Of a DNA stretch of 64,000 nucleotides, positions 44,693-55,139 are shown piece after piece (within the stretch, counting starts at the first letter, position 1; each line of letters begins with the position of its first letter). A program made the translations under genes and the position numbers. The notes under the pieces are model-generated. The model was not told the origin of the DNA. It did not search any database and was given only the letters and a program-made list of their open reading frames with translations. The stretch is taken from NCBI GenBank assembly GCA_018824085.1, contig JAHJHI010000051.1, positions 1 to 64,000 of the forward strand. Direction: 5' to 3'. The DNA is from Gammaproteobacteria bacterium. Lineage in GTDB: Bacteria > Pseudomonadota > Gammaproteobacteria > Burkholderiales > Rhodocyclaceae.

Positions 44693-45766
44693 ATGAAAGT
44701 CTGCGTACTCGCCGGTGACGGCATCGGCCCCGAAATCATGGCCGAGGCGCTGCGCGTGCTCGACGTGCTGCGTGGTGATGGCCTGAAGATCGAATTCGAA
44801 CATGCGCTGCTCGGTGGCTGCGCCGTGGACGCCACCGGCAAGCCGTATCCGGACGCGACATCCGCCCTTGCGCGTGAGGCTGACGCCATCCTGCTTGGTG
44901 CCGTGGGCGGCCCACAGTGGGACACGCTGCCGCGCGACCAGCGCCCCGAGCGCGGCTTGCTCGGCATCCGCGCCGAACTGGGCGTATTTGCCAACCTGCG
45001 CCCGGCCATCCTGTACCCGGAGCTTGCGAACGCGTCGTCGCTGAAGGCGGAAGTGGTGTCGGGGCTGGACATCCTCATCGTGCGCGAGTTGACCGGCGAC
45101 ATCTACTTCGGCCAGCCGCGCGGCATCGAGGAGCGCGATACGCAATGGGGCCGTCAGCGGGTCGGCTGGAACACCATGATCTACGCTGAGGAGGAAATCC
45201 GCCGTATCGGACGCGTCGCCTTCGAGGCCGCGCGCAAGCGCAGCGGCAAGCTGTGCTCCGTCGACAAGATGAATGTGCTCGAATGCACGCAGCTGTGGCG
45301 CGAGGTGATTTCGGACATGGCGCGCGACTATCCCGACGTCGAGTTGTCACACATGCTGGTCGACAATGCGGCGATGCAGCTGGTGCGCGCGCCGAAGCAG
45401 TTCGACGTGATGGTGACCGGCAACATGTTCGGCGACATCCTGTCGGACGAGGCGTCGATGCTGACCGGCTCGATCGGCATGCTGCCGTCAGCGTCGCTGG
45501 ATGCGGACAACAAGGGCGTGTATGAACCGAGTCACGGCTCAGCGCCCGACATCGCCGGCAAGGGGGTGGCCAATCCGCTGGCCACCATCCTGTCGGCTGC
45601 GATGATGCTGCGCTACAGCGGCGGTGACGAAGCGTCGGCATTGCGCATCGAGAACGCTGTGAAGAAGGTGCTGGCGCAAGGTTTGCGTACCGGCGACATC
45701 CACGAGCCGGGCATGCAGCGCGTGGGCACGAAGGAAATGGGCGACGCGGTCATCGCGGCGCTGTAA
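44693..45766 (+). CDS. leuB: 3-isopropylmalate dehydrogenase
   Basis: The 357-residue enzyme oxidatively decarboxylates 3-isopropylmalate with NAD in leucine synthesis. Markers include [46 protein letters not shown] and the metal-binding [29 protein letters not shown] precedes the ATG. It is preceded by a perfect inverted repeat and followed by asd. Confidence 0.97.
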   Translation: MKVCVLAGDGIGPEIMAEALRVLDVLRGDGLKIEFEHALLGGCAVDATGKPYPDATSALAREADAILLGAVGGPQWDTLPRDQRPERGLLGIRAELGVFANLRPAILYPELANASSLKAEVVSGLDILIVRELTGDIYFGQPRGIEERDTQWGRQRVGWNTMIYAEEEIRRIGRVAFEAARKRSGKLCSVDKMNVLECTQLWREVISDMARDYPDVELSHMLVDNAAMQLVRAPKQFDVMVTGNMFGDILSDEASMLTGSIGMLPSASLDADNKGVYEPSHGSAPDIAGKGVANPLATILSAAMMLRYSGGDEASALRIENAVKKVLAQGLRTGDIHEPGMQRVGTKEMGDAVIAAL

Positions 45767-45785
45767 CGGATCAGAGGGCGGGAAA

Positions 45786-46901
45786 ATGTTGAAGCTCGGG
45801 ATGGTGGGTTGGCGCGGCATGGTGGGTTCGGTGCTGATGCAGCGCATGCGCGAGGAGGGCGACTTCTCGCTGGTGGAGCCGGTGTTCTTCACGACATCAA
45901 GCGTCGGCGCGGCCGGGCCGGACGTGGGCGGGGGGCCGGCGCCGCTGCTGGATGCGGGCGACGTGACGCAGCTCGCGAAGATGGACGTCATCATCACCTG
46001 TCAGGGCGGCGACTATACGAACGGCGTCTTTCCGAAGCTGCGTGCCGCAGGCTGGAAGGGCTACTGGATCGACGCGGCGTCGAGCCTGCGCATGAATGAC
46101 GACGCGATCATCGTGCTTGATCCAGTGAACATGGACGTCATCCGCTCCGGCATCACCCGTGGCGTGAAGAACTTCATCGGCGGCAACTGCACGGTCAGCC
46201 TGATGCTCATGGGCGTTGGCGCACTGTTTTCCGCCGGCCTCGTCGAGTGGATGAGCGCCATGACCTATCAGGCGGCATCGGGTGCAGGCGCACAGAACAT
46301 GCGTGAGCTGCTGGCGCAGATGGGTACGCTGCATGCGGCGGCTGGGCCGATGCTCGAGGACGGCGCGTCGGCCATCCTCGACATTGATCGCGCGGTGACC
46401 GACAGCCTGCGCAGCGCTGACTTCCCGAAAGCCAGTTTCGGCGTGCCGCTTGCCGGTTCGCTCATCCCCTACATCGACAAGGAGCTGGAGAACGGGCAGA
46501 GCCGCGAAGAATGGAAGGGACAGGCGGAGACAAACAAGATACTCGGCCGCAGCGGTGCCGACGTCACGCCGATCGACGGACTTTGCGTGCGAATCGGCGC
46601 AATGCGCTGTCATTCGCAGGCGCTGACCATCAAGCTGCGCCGGAACGTGCCGATAGACGAGATCCAAGGCATGCTCCGAGAAGCCAATGCGTGGGCGAAG
46701 TTCGTGCCCAACCATCGTGAGGACAGCATGCGCGACCTGACGCCGGCGGCAGTCAGCGGTTCCCTGACCATTCCGGTAGGACGCGTACGCAAGCTCAACA
46801 TGGGACCTGAATATCTGGGCGCGTTTACCTGCGGCGACCAACTGCTGTGGGGCGCCGCGGAGCCGCTGCGCCGGATGCTGCGCATCCTGATCGAGGCCTG
46901 A
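45786..46901 (+). CDS. asd: Aspartate-semialdehyde dehydrogenase
   Basis: The 371-residue enzyme makes aspartate semialdehyde for lysine, threonine, methionine and diaminopimelate. The catalytic cysteine is Cys135 in [10 protein letters not shown], and the N-terminal NADP site reads [15 protein letters not shown]. The C-terminal part contains [20 protein letters not shown]. The place after leuB is common in related bacteria. Confidence 0.96.
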   Translation: MLKLGMVGWRGMVGSVLMQRMREEGDFSLVEPVFFTTSSVGAAGPDVGGGPAPLLDAGDVTQLAKMDVIITCQGGDYTNGVFPKLRAAGWKGYWIDAASSLRMNDDAIIVLDPVNMDVIRSGITRGVKNFIGGNCTVSLMLMGVGALFSAGLVEWMSAMTYQAASGAGAQNMRELLAQMGTLHAAAGPMLEDGASAILDIDRAVTDSLRSADFPKASFGVPLAGSLIPYIDKELENGQSREEWKGQAETNKILGRSGADVTPIDGLCVRIGAMRCHSQALTIKLRRNVPIDEIQGMLREANAWAKFVPNHREDSMRDLTPAAVSGSLTIPVGRVRKLNMGPEYLGAFTCGDQLLWGAAEPLRRMLRILIEA

Positions 46902-46976
46902 CGCGAGCGGCACGCCGTGCGTTTGAGTGCGGTGTGTCGTAACAGACAGTTTCGCAACATGAAGCGTCTGTTTAGC

Positions 46977-47005
46977 TTGCAGGGCTAAGACCATGATGTT
47001 ATTTT
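46977..47005 (+). promoter_or_regulatory. Candidate sigma-70 promoter for fimV
   Basis: TTGCAG at 46977-46982 and TATTTT at 47000-47005 are 17 bases apart. This is a reasonable housekeeping promoter, 34 bases before the fimV GTG. Confidence 0.45.
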
Positions 47006-47038
47006 GAGATTTGGGTTTTAGCGCGCGAGGAAAACGCG

Positions 47039-49873
47039 GTGCGTCATAGCGATAAAAAACATTCAATCCGCCTGCTGACCGCGCTGTTGTCGGCGTTGCC
47101 TCTGACTGCGGGAGCGGCAGGTTTGGGCAAATTGACGGTGCAATCCGCGATTGGCCAGACCTTGCGTGCCGAAGTCGAACTGTCGGCAAGCAAGGACGAG
47201 CTGGCATCGATGAGCGCGCGTCTTGCGTCCCCCAGTGCGTTCAAGCAGGCCGGCGTGGAATTCGGTGCCAGCCTGACCGGCGTCAACGTCAGCGTCGAGC
47301 AGCGTGGTTCGACGCCGGTGCTGCTCATCACGACCGACCGGGTGGTGAACGAACCGTATCTCGACATGCTGATCGAATTGAGTTGGGCGTCCGGGCGTCT
47401 CGTCCGCGAATACACGTTCCTGCTTGATCCCGTAGGCATGTCCCGACCGGCACCGGTCGAACCGGTTGCGGTCCCCGCGGCTCCGGCGCGTCCGCCTGCC
47501 AGGGCGCAACAGTCGTCACAGCCCGCTGCACCCGCCGATGGCAACTATCGCGTGCGCCGTGGCGACACACTCCATCGCATCGCCACCGAGAACGCGCAGG
47601 CGGGAGTCAGCCTGGACCAGATGCTGGTTGCCCTGGTCCGCTCGAACCCTGACGCCTTTGATGGCGGCAACATGAACCGCCTGCGCGCGGGCCGCATTCT
47701 TGCCATTCCGTCCCAGGCGGAGGCCGAAGCCGTTTCCCCGCAGGAGGCGCGCCGCATCGTGGCTGCGCAGACCCGCGATTTCGCGGCCTATCGTTCGCGT
47801 CTTGCCGGTAGCGTGACGCAGGATGGGGCGGCCGCTGATTCGGGCAGCCGTACGTCCGGTGGCAAGATCGAGGCGCGCGTCGAAGATTCCGCGCCCGCTG
47901 CCGCGCCTTCGTCGGATCAGGTGCGCGTGTCCAAATCCTCCGCGGATGCCGATCGCAAGGTCAGTGCGCTGGAGGAAGAGGTCATTGCCAAGGATCGCGC
48001 GCTGAAGGAGGCAAACAGCCGGCTCGCCGATCTTGAACGCAACGTCCGCGAGCTGCAGCGGCTGGTTGAATTGAAGAGCACCCCGATGGCAGAGGCGCAG
48101 CAGAAGGCGGTGCCTTCGGTTGCAACCGAACCGGCAGCAGCGCCTGTGGCGCCAGCTCCGGTCGCCGCCGAATCCCGACCCGCCGACAGACCAGTCCCCG
48201 ATCTTGTAGCCGGTGCCGACGAGAAACCCGAAGACAAGCCGGTTCCCGATCTGGTCGCTCTCGCTGACGAGAAGCCGGCGGAGGCGCCCGCGACGGAAGC
48301 GGCAGCGGCGGTGGAATCCGCAGCGCCTGCCGTTGTGCCGGAGCCCGCCGTACAGGCTCCCGAGGAGCCGGTCGCAGCGGAAGAGCCGGGGCTCCTGACC
48401 GACCCGAAGACGCTTGCCGGTCTGGCGGGCATTCTGGTCCTGTTGCTTGGTTTCCTCGGTTATCGCAAATACGGCAAATCGAAGGAATCCTCCGTCATTG
48501 ATTCGCCGCCCTCCACGACGTCCGGCATGGAGCCGGCCTCGGCATCGACGTCCGTGATCGGTGCAACCGGTGGCGGACAGAGCGTCGATACGAGTGCCAG
48601 CTCCATCCAGACTGACTTCAGCCAGTCATCTTTGTCGTCGATCGACGCTGATGAAGGCGTGGATCCGGTCGCCGAAGCCGATGTGTACATGGCTTACGGG
48701 CGCGATGCCCAGGCCGAGGAAATCCTGATCGAGGCGCTCAAGAACGAGCCGAACCGTCACGCCATCCACCTGAAACTGCTCGAGATCTACGGCCAGCGCA
48801 AGGACGTGAAGCGTTTCGAAAACCTGGCAAGCGAGTTGTATGCGCAAACGGGCGGCAAGGGCGCCGACTGGGAAAAGGCGGCGCTGCTAGGCAGATCGCT
48901 GGACCCGTCCAATCCGCTGTACGGCGGCGGTGACGTCGCCGACGAAGCGGACGAGGACGAGCAGTCTTCGCTGGCGGCTACGGTTGTCGTCAGTGGTGCC
49001 GACAAGATGCGCGACACCTGGACGTTGCCGGGTGACATCGAGCAGCTCACGTCCGAGAGCGAGCCGACGGTGGCGATCGATCTGAGCAAGGTCGAAAGGG
49101 CGGAGTCCGCCGCGCCGGCGGCTGACATCGTTGCTGCGCCGGTGGCGTCCGATGATGCGGGGCTCGATTTCGACCTTGACGTGCAGTCACCGGCAAGTGG
49201 CGCGCCGACTGTTGGCGTTGCCACGACGATGACACGGCCCGGCGAGGAGTCGGACGGTGATTCGGCGCTCGATTTCGACCTGGGCCTGGATTTCACGTCC
49301 GAGCAGGCGGAGCAGAAGGATGTGAGCACCGTCGTGCTCGAGAAGAATGTGGCGGAAGCTGCCGAGGCGATGGCGCAAGGTTCCGAAGGCTTTGACCTTG
49401 ACCTCTCGTCGCCGTCCGAAGAAGCGGACAGCGGCGCAGTGATCGATCTCGAGCGCACCGACGTGGGCAATCTGATCGACTTCAACTTCGACGCGACCGA
49501 TGCGCCGGAAGAACAGACGTCCGAACCGGTGATCGATCTTTCCGACATCAGCCTGGATCTGGGGACCGATCCGTCCGTACTTGAAACCGACGTTGTCGGC
49601 GAGGTGCCGGAGCCGGCCGAGGAAATCGTGCCGCCGTTGCCGGACATCAACGAATCGTCGGTGTCTACGGTGATCAATCCGGAAGACATGCTGGGCGGTG
49701 AAGAGCCGCCGCAGACCGCGGCCGAGGAAGCGGAAACCAAGCTTGAACTTGCCCGCGCCTATGAAGAGATGGGCGACAAGGAGGGCGCGCGCGAATTGCT
49801 GCAGGAGGTCGTGCGTGAAGGTACCGAGGCTCAGCAGGAGCAGGCGAACGACATGCTTGCGCGCCTCGCCTGA
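47039..49873 (+). CDS. fimV: FimV pole-organising and type IV pilus-associated protein
   Basis: The 944-residue protein has a signal peptide (HSIRLLTALLSALPLTAGAA), the FimV N-terminal domain (GKLTVQSAIGQTLRAEVEL), a LysM motif (YRVRRGDTLHRIATENAQAG, about 170-235), a coiled segment, one membrane helix (LAGILVLLLGFLGYR, about 463-477), and a long acidic cytoplasmic part ending in the FimV C-terminal domain (ETKLELARAYEEMGDKEGAR). FimV localises polar structures. A 48-base tandem duplication (48188-48283) repeats the unit PVPDLVAxADEKP. The GTG start follows GAGGAAAA. Confidence 0.9.
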   Translation: MRHSDKKHSIRLLTALLSALPLTAGAAGLGKLTVQSAIGQTLRAEVELSASKDELASMSARLASPSAFKQAGVEFGASLTGVNVSVEQRGSTPVLLITTDRVVNEPYLDMLIELSWASGRLVREYTFLLDPVGMSRPAPVEPVAVPAAPARPPARAQQSSQPAAPADGNYRVRRGDTLHRIATENAQAGVSLDQMLVALVRSNPDAFDGGNMNRLRAGRILAIPSQAEAEAVSPQEARRIVAAQTRDFAAYRSRLAGSVTQDGAAADSGSRTSGGKIEARVEDSAPAAAPSSDQVRVSKSSADADRKVSALEEEVIAKDRALKEANSRLADLERNVRELQRLVELKSTPMAEAQQKAVPSVATEPAAAPVAPAPVAAESRPADRPVPDLVAGADEKPEDKPVPDLVALADEKPAEAPATEAAAAVESAAPAVVPEPAVQAPEEPVAAEEPGLLTDPKTLAGLAGILVLLLGFLGYRKYGKSKESSVIDSPPSTTSGMEPASASTSVIGATGGGQSVDTSASSIQTDFSQSSLSSIDADEGVDPVAEADVYMAYGRDAQAEEILIEALKNEPNRHAIHLKLLEIYGQRKDVKRFENLASELYAQTGGKGADWEKAALLGRSLDPSNPLYGGGDVADEADEDEQSSLAATVVVSGADKMRDTWTLPGDIEQLTSESEPTVAIDLSKVERAESAAPAADIVAAPVASDDAGLDFDLDVQSPASGAPTVGVATTMTRPGEESDGDSALDFDLGLDFTSEQAEQKDVSTVVLEKNVAEAAEAMAQGSEGFDLDLSSPSEEADSGAVIDLERTDVGNLIDFNFDATDAPEEQTSEPVIDLSDISLDLGTDPSVLETDVVGEVPEPAEEIVPPLPDINESSVSTVINPEDMLGGEEPPQTAAEEAETKLELARAYEEMGDKEGARELLQEVVREGTEAQQEQANDMLARLA
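48188..48283 (+). repeat. Tandem 48-bp coding repeat in fimV
   Basis: Residues 384-399 (RPVPDLVAGADEKPED) and 400-415 (KPVPDLVALADEKPAE) are adjacent 16-residue copies. The encoding DNA has diverged at many third positions, so the duplication is not very recent. Confidence 0.75.
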
Positions 49874-50053
49874 ACCTTCCCCGCCTGGCAGGCCGGACCG
49901 TGACCGGTCCGGTGAGCGGCTTCAATCAGCCGGCCCCACAGGCCGGCTGATTTCATTCATGACCACCTTGCACGACTGCCCCCTCGCACGCGCAGCCGGC
50001 CAGACACCGGTCCGGTTCCAGCGAAGCGGTTGCCGGATTCGGAGTATCGATTG

Positions 50054-50680
50054 ATGTCCGTCAGCGACCCCACCCGCCGCTTGGCGTCCCTGCATGCGGC
50101 AACGCTGCTCGCACTCTGGTTGATGTGGTTACTGGCCGGACAGCGCGTCGGCACCATGACGCACGGTGCGTGGGCGCTGGCGAGCGTGCTGCTTGCCAGC
50201 GTGTTCGCCAGCGCCCGCTTCCTTCGCCTGATGCTGCGCTTGCGCTGGCTGTTTCTCGCCATCGTCCTCACGTTCGGGCTGGGCACGCCTGGCCGCTTGA
50301 TCATTCCTGACTTTCCGGCCGGACCGAGTGTCGAGGGGCTGTCGCTGGCATGGAATGCCATGGCCCATCTCGCCGCAATGGCCGGGTGCGTCGCCGTTCT
50401 GCTGGCCGGCCTGACGCCGGGCAGACTGACCGGGGCGATGCATCGTCTGATCCATCCATTTTCTGCCTGCCATCCCGGGGCGGATTCGTTCGCGCTGCGA
50501 CTGCAGCTCGTTCTGGTCGAGCTTGAACGCCCGGCACCGGAAGGCCGCTGGGTGCGCTGGCTCGACCTGCCCTCCGGCAACGCGCCGCTTCCGGTGGAAT
50601 CCTGCCCGCCGCTCGGCCGTGCGGATGTCTTCGTTCTTGGCGTCGGTGTGGCGCTGCTGTTGCTTTGGATCGGGTTCTGA
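50054..50680 (+). CDS. Small membrane protein, possibly CbiQ/ECF-T-like
   Basis: The 208-residue protein has several hydrophobic segments (LLALWLMWLLAG, ASVLLASVFASARFLRLMLR, LFLAIVLTFGLGTPG, VFVLGVGVALLLLWIGF). The LRWLFLAIVLTFGLGTPG segment weakly recalls ECF transporter T-components (CbiQ-like), but no A-components are adjacent. The start at 50054 has GGAG upstream. It lies between fimV and truA, as a hypothetical gene does in related genomes. Function is unknown. Confidence 0.6.
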   Translation: MSVSDPTRRLASLHAATLLALWLMWLLAGQRVGTMTHGAWALASVLLASVFASARFLRLMLRLRWLFLAIVLTFGLGTPGRLIIPDFPAGPSVEGLSLAWNAMAHLAAMAGCVAVLLAGLTPGRLTGAMHRLIHPFSACHPGADSFALRLQLVLVELERPAPEGRWVRWLDLPSGNAPLPVESCPPLGRADVFVLGVGVALLLLWIGF

Positions 50681-51478
50681 ATGCGGATCGCCCTCGGTGT
50701 TGAATACGACGGTTCAGGCTTCCGGGGCTGGCAGTCGCAGGCGGATGGCGTGACGGTGCAGGACACGCTGGAGGGGGCGCTGACGCAGATTGCCGCCAGC
50801 CCGGTACGCGTGCAGGCGTCCGGGCGCACGGATACCGGTGTCCACGCGACTGTCCAGGTCGTTCATTTCGACACGGACACCCTCCGCCCCGACAGCGCAT
50901 GGGTGCGCGGCACCAACGCCCTGTTGCCGGCCGGGGTGGCCGTGCGCTGGGCGGCACTGGTGCCGGATGATTTCAATGCACGCTTTTCCGCGCGTGCGCG
51001 CAGCTACCGCTACGTGCTGTACAACGACGCCGTCCGTCCGGCGCTGGCGGCGTCGCTGGTCGGCTGGTTTCATCGACCGCTCGACGAGGGGCTGATGCGC
51101 GATGCGGCGTCGCGTTTGATTGGCGAACACGATTTTTCCGCCTTCCGGTCGTCCGAGTGCCAGGCGCGCAGCCCGGTGCGCACCTTGCGAGAGCTCGTCG
51201 TCACGCGCCGTGCCGACTGGATTACGCTCGATCTCACCGCCAACGCCTTTCTTCACCACATGGTGCGCAACATTGCCGGCGCGCTGATCGAGGTTGGCTG
51301 CGGGAGACGCGATCCGGCATGGCTGGACGAACTGCTTGCACAGCGTGATCGCAGGCTTTCGGCGCCAACGTTCTCCGCCGCCGGCCTTTATCTCGTCGGG
51401 GTGGATTACGATGCGCACTGGGGTCTGCCGGCGGCGCTGCAGCACAGGCGTCTGCCGCCGGTCGGGCCGCCGGATTGA
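50681..51478 (+). CDS. truA: tRNA pseudouridine synthase A
   Basis: The 265-residue protein has the catalytic aspartate motif ASGRTDTGVHA and the folds EYDGSGFRGWQSQADGVTVQ and HHMVRNIAGALIEVGCGRRD. TruA modifies positions 38-40 in the anticodon arm of several tRNAs. Its start codon immediately follows the previous stop, so translation may be coupled. Confidence 0.96.
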   Translation: MRIALGVEYDGSGFRGWQSQADGVTVQDTLEGALTQIAASPVRVQASGRTDTGVHATVQVVHFDTDTLRPDSAWVRGTNALLPAGVAVRWAALVPDDFNARFSARARSYRYVLYNDAVRPALAASLVGWFHRPLDEGLMRDAASRLIGEHDFSAFRSSECQARSPVRTLRELVVTRRADWITLDLTANAFLHHMVRNIAGALIEVGCGRRDPAWLDELLAQRDRRLSAPTFSAAGLYLVGVDYDAHWGLPAALQHRRLPPVGPPD

Positions 51479-51496
51479 CCTGTCAGGGGATTCAAG

Positions 51497-52132
51497 GTGC
51501 GCAGTACCCGTATCAAGGTGTGTGGCTTCACGCGTGAAGCCGATCTGAAGGGCGCGCTGGCGCTGGGCGTTGATGCCGTGGGTTTCGTGCTGTTTGCGCC
51601 GAGCCCGCGTGCCGTCACGCTCATGCGGGCTGGCGAACTGGCCGCACTGGTGCCGCCCTTCGTGACGCGCGTCGGATTGTTCGTGAACGAGGACCCGGGG
51701 CGGATCGCCGAAGCGGTGTCGGCCGGTGCGTTTGATTGCCTGCAGTTCCATGGCGACGAGACGCCCGCCCAGTGCGAACGGTTCGGGCTGCCATACATCA
51801 AAGCTGTCCAGGTCGGGCCGGGACTGGATTTGCTAGAATACGCGGCGATGTATCGTGGCGCCCGAGCCCTTTTGCTCGACGCCTGCTCCGACAGCAGGGG
51901 AGGTTCGGGCACACGATTCGACTGGTCACTGATTCCCCCTGGCCTTCCGCTGCCGATTGTTCTTTCGGGCGGACTGAATCCGGAAAACGTTGCGTCGGCG
52001 GTGAGGTCCGTGAGGCCCGTGGCCGTGGACGTGAGCAGCGGAGTGGAATCCGCCAAAGGTATCAAGGACGTTGCCAGGGTGGCAGCGTTCATAGCAGGAG
52101 TCGAAGATGGGGAAACAAGACCTGCCGGCTGA
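51497..52132 (+). CDS. trpF: Phosphoribosylanthranilate isomerase
   Basis: The 211-residue TIM-barrel enzyme isomerises phosphoribosylanthranilate in tryptophan synthesis. Markers are [12 protein letters not shown] with the catalytic cysteine, [34 protein letters not shown] and [15 protein letters not shown]. It starts at GTG behind CAGGGG. Its 3' end overlaps trpB by 26 bases. Confidence 0.96.
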   Translation: MRSTRIKVCGFTREADLKGALALGVDAVGFVLFAPSPRAVTLMRAGELAALVPPFVTRVGLFVNEDPGRIAEAVSAGAFDCLQFHGDETPAQCERFGLPYIKAVQVGPGLDLLEYAAMYRGARALLLDACSDSRGGSGTRFDWSLIPPGLPLPIVLSGGLNPENVASAVRSVRPVAVDVSSGVESAKGIKDVARVAAFIAGVEDGETRPAG

Positions 52133-53339
52133 GGTGTCTGCCTCCGCCTACAACCTTCCGGACGCGCTGGGGCATTTCGGCCCGTATGGCGGCACGTTCG
52201 TTGCCGAAACCCTGATCGCCGCGCTGGACGAGCTGCGCGACACCTATGACGCCCTGAAGGATGACCCGGCCTTTCGCGCCGAGTTCGAATACGAGCTGAA
52301 GCACTACGTCGGCCGTCCCAGTCCGATCTTCCATGCCCGCCGCCTGTCGGAGCATGCCGGTGGCGCGCAGATCTATCTCAAGCGCGAGGACCTGAACCAC
52401 ACCGGCGCGCACAAGATCAACAACGTGATCGGCCAGGCCATGGTTGCCAAGCACATGGGCAAACCGCGCGTGATCGCGGAAACCGGTGCCGGCCAGCATG
52501 GCGTTGCGACGGCGACCATCGCGGCGCGCCTCGGCATGGACTGCGTGGTGTACATGGGCAGCGAGGACGTCAAGCGCCAGGCGGCGAACGTCTATCGGAT
52601 GAAGTTGCTCGGTGCGACCGTCGTACCGGTCGAGTGCGGCTCCAGGACGCTGAAGGATGCGCTCAACGAGGCGATGCGCGACTGGGTGACCAATGTCGCC
52701 GATACCTTCTACATCATCGGCACCGTTGCCGGGCCGCATCCCTATCCGATGATGGTGCGTGATTTCCAGTCCGTCATTGGCGAAGAGTGCAAATGGCAGA
52801 TGCCGGAAATGATCGATCGCCAGCCGGACGCGGTCATCGCGTGCGTGGGCGGTGGTTCCAACGCGATGGGCATTTTCTATCCCTACATTCCCTATCCGAA
52901 CGTGCGCCTGATAGGCGTCGAGGCGGCCGGGCGCGGCCTGGCCAGCGGCATGCATTCAGCTTCGCTGTGCGCCGGTCGTCCGGGCGTGCTGCACGGCAAC
53001 CGCACCTATCTGCTGCAGGACGAGAACGGCCAGATTATCGAAACGCACTCGGTGTCCGCCGGTCTGGACTATCCCGGCGTCGGGCCTGAACATGCCTGGC
53101 TGAAGGACACGGGGCGCGCCGAATACGTGGCGATCGATGACGAGGAGGCGCTTGCTGCCTTCCACCGGCTGTGCCGCACCGAGGGCATCATTCCGGCGCT
53201 CGAATCGTCGCATGCGATCGCCTACGCGCTGAAGATGGCCGCCGACATGCCGAAGGACGCCGCGCTGCTGGTCAATCTGTCCGGCCGCGGCGACAAGGAC
53301 ATGCATACCGTGGCCGAAAAGTCCGGCATCCAGTTCTGA
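52107..53339 (+). CDS. trpB: Tryptophan synthase beta subunit
   Basis: The 410-residue PLP enzyme joins indole and serine. The PLP lysine is Lys103 in [15 protein letters not shown], and the phosphate-binding loop is [15 protein letters not shown]. The start at 52107 follows AGGAG and overlaps trpF by 26 bases. It is separated from trpA by a 62-base gap holding a long palindrome. Confidence 0.97.
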   Translation: MGKQDLPAEVSASAYNLPDALGHFGPYGGTFVAETLIAALDELRDTYDALKDDPAFRAEFEYELKHYVGRPSPIFHARRLSEHAGGAQIYLKREDLNHTGAHKINNVIGQAMVAKHMGKPRVIAETGAGQHGVATATIAARLGMDCVVYMGSEDVKRQAANVYRMKLLGATVVPVECGSRTLKDALNEAMRDWVTNVADTFYIIGTVAGPHPYPMMVRDFQSVIGEECKWQMPEMIDRQPDAVIACVGGGSNAMGIFYPYIPYPNVRLIGVEAAGRGLASGMHSASLCAGRPGVLHGNRTYLLQDENGQIIETHSVSAGLDYPGVGPEHAWLKDTGRAEYVAIDDEEALAAFHRLCRTEGIIPALESSHAIAYALKMAADMPKDAALLVNLSGRGDKDMHTVAEKSGIQF

Positions 53340-53364
53340 CCTGTATTCAATCAACCTCTTGTCT

Positions 53365-53388
53365 GCCGGGCGGCCGCGGCCGCCCGGC
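53365..53388. repeat. Perfect 24-bp palindrome between trpB and trpA
   Basis: Each half is GCCGGGCGGCCG or its exact complement. The RNA can form a stem of about ten base pairs with a CGCG loop, 14 bases before the trpA start and followed by a short T4 tract. It could attenuate, process or modulate trpA translation. Confidence 0.8.
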
Positions 53389-53402
53389 GACGGTTTTCAA
53401 AC

Positions 53403-54215
53403 ATGTCCCGAATTTCTCCAACCCTGTCCGCACTGGAGTCGGAAGGCCGCAAGGCGCTGATTCCGTTCATTACCGCGGGTGATCCGGATCTGACGGACAC
53501 CGTACCGTTGATGCATGTGCTGGTCGAAGCCGGTGCCGACATCATCGAACTGGGCGTCCCGTTTTCCGATCCGATGGCGGATGGCCCGACCATTCAGCGG
53601 GCGTCCGAACGTGCGTTGCTGAAGAAGGTGTCGTTGCGCCAGGTGATCGCCAGCGTGGCCGATTTCCGCAAGACGAACACGACGACGCCGGTCGTGCTGA
53701 TGGGTTACGCCAACCCGATCGAGGCAATGGGTGTCGACGCGTTCGTCGCCGCCGCCGCAGCAGCCGGCGTCGACGGCGCGCTGGTGGTCGACTATCCGCC
53801 CGAAGAATCGGTCGATTTCGCGAAGGCCGTGCGAGCGGCCGGGCTGGACGTCATCTTCCTGCTCGCGCCGACGTCGACCGATCACCGTATCAAGGCGGTG
53901 GGCGAAATCGGCAGCGGCTACATCTATTACGTGTCACTCAAGGGCGTCACAGGCGCCGGCAACATCGACCTGCCCGAAGTGGCGCGTCGCATTCCGCTGA
54001 TCCGTGAAGCCGTCGGGCTGCCGGTCGGCGTGGGTTTCGGGGTGCGTGACGGTGCGTCAGCGCGAGCGCTGGCGGCAGTAGCCGACGCCGTTGTCATCGG
54101 CAGCCGCATCATCGAAGAAATTGAAAACAGTGGCCCGGACGACATGCTCGCGCGCGTGAAAGCGCTGCTGGGCGGCATCCGTCAGGCCATGGACAGCGCA
54201 GAGGTGGCCGCATGA
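53403..54215 (+). CDS. trpA: Tryptophan synthase alpha subunit
   Basis: The 270-residue TIM-barrel protein cleaves indole-3-glycerol phosphate. Markers are [32 protein letters not shown] and [16 protein letters not shown]. The start ([19 protein letters not shown]) is normal for TrpA but no ribosome-binding site is visible; the upstream palindrome may affect initiation. Its 3' end overlaps accD by four bases. Confidence 0.97.
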   Translation: MSRISPTLSALESEGRKALIPFITAGDPDLTDTVPLMHVLVEAGADIIELGVPFSDPMADGPTIQRASERALLKKVSLRQVIASVADFRKTNTTTPVVLMGYANPIEAMGVDAFVAAAAAAGVDGALVVDYPPEESVDFAKAVRAAGLDVIFLLAPTSTDHRIKAVGEIGSGYIYYVSLKGVTGAGNIDLPEVARRIPLIREAVGLPVGVGFGVRDGASARALAAVADAVVIGSRIIEEIENSGPDDMLARVKALLGGIRQAMDSAEVAA

Positions 54216-55081
54216 GCTGGTTGCAGAAACTGTTGCCGCCGAAGATCAACCGCAGCGAGACGGCGGGGCGCAAATCGGTACCCGAAGGACTGTGGTCCAA
54301 GTGTCCGTCCTGTGAAGCGGTGTTGTACACGGCCGATCTGGCGGCCAACCAGAACGTCTGTCCGAAGTGCAACCATCATTCGCGCATGCGTGCCCGCGCC
54401 CGGCTGGACGCGCTCATGGACAGGGAGGGTCGCTTCGAGATCGGCGGCGAAGTCATGCCGGTGGATCCGCTCAAGTTCCGCGACAGCAAGCGCTACGCGG
54501 ATCGCCTGAACGCGGCAGCCGACGACACTGGCGAAGGTGACGCGCTGGTCGTGCTGCAGGGCGCGATCAGGACGGTGCCGGTCGTCGTCGCCTGCTTCGA
54601 GTTCGAGTTCCTGGGCGGCTCCATGGGATCGGTCGTCGGCGAGCGTTTCGTGCGCGGCGTACGGCTGGCGGTCGAACAGCGGCTGCCCTTCGTGTGCATC
54701 GCGGCCAGTGGCGGCGCGCGCATGCAGGAAGGCCTGTTCTCGCTGATGCAGATGGCCAAGACGACGGCTTCACTGACGCAGCTTGCACAGCACAAGCTGC
54801 CCTTCATCTCCGTGCTGACAGATCCGACGATGGGTGGGGTGTCGGCGAGTTTCGCCTTCATGGGCGATGTCGTCATCGCGGAACCCGGCGCGCTGATCGG
54901 GTTTGCCGGGCCGCGCGTCATCGAACAGACGGTGCGGGAGAAATTGCCGGAGGGCTTCCAGCGCACCGAGTTCCTGCTTGAAAAAGGGGCGATCGACATG
55001 ATCGTCGACCGGCGCGAAATGGCGGACTGCATCGCGACCCTGCTGGCTTCGCTCCAGCGCATGCCGGCACTGGCGGGCTGA
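54212..55081 (+). CDS. accD: Acetyl-CoA carboxylase carboxyltransferase subunit beta
   Basis: The 289-residue protein has an N-terminal C4 zinc ribbon (Cys31, Cys34, Cys50, Cys53; [10 protein letters not shown]) and the carboxyltransferase motifs [19 protein letters not shown] and [20 protein letters not shown]. It catalyses the carboxyl transfer of fatty acid synthesis with AccA, which is not in the window. It overlaps trpA by four bases. Confidence 0.97.
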   Translation: MSWLQKLLPPKINRSETAGRKSVPEGLWSKCPSCEAVLYTADLAANQNVCPKCNHHSRMRARARLDALMDREGRFEIGGEVMPVDPLKFRDSKRYADRLNAAADDTGEGDALVVLQGAIRTVPVVVACFEFEFLGGSMGSVVGERFVRGVRLAVEQRLPFVCIAASGGARMQEGLFSLMQMAKTTASLTQLAQHKLPFISVLTDPTMGGVSASFAFMGDVVIAEPGALIGFAGPRVIEQTVREKLPEGFQRTEFLLEKGAIDMIVDRREMADCIATLLASLQRMPALAG

Positions 55082-55139
55082 GCCCGCTTCGCCTACTATC
55101 CGCGTCCCTCACAGTTTCCCGGCCCCTTCTGCCTCGCTC

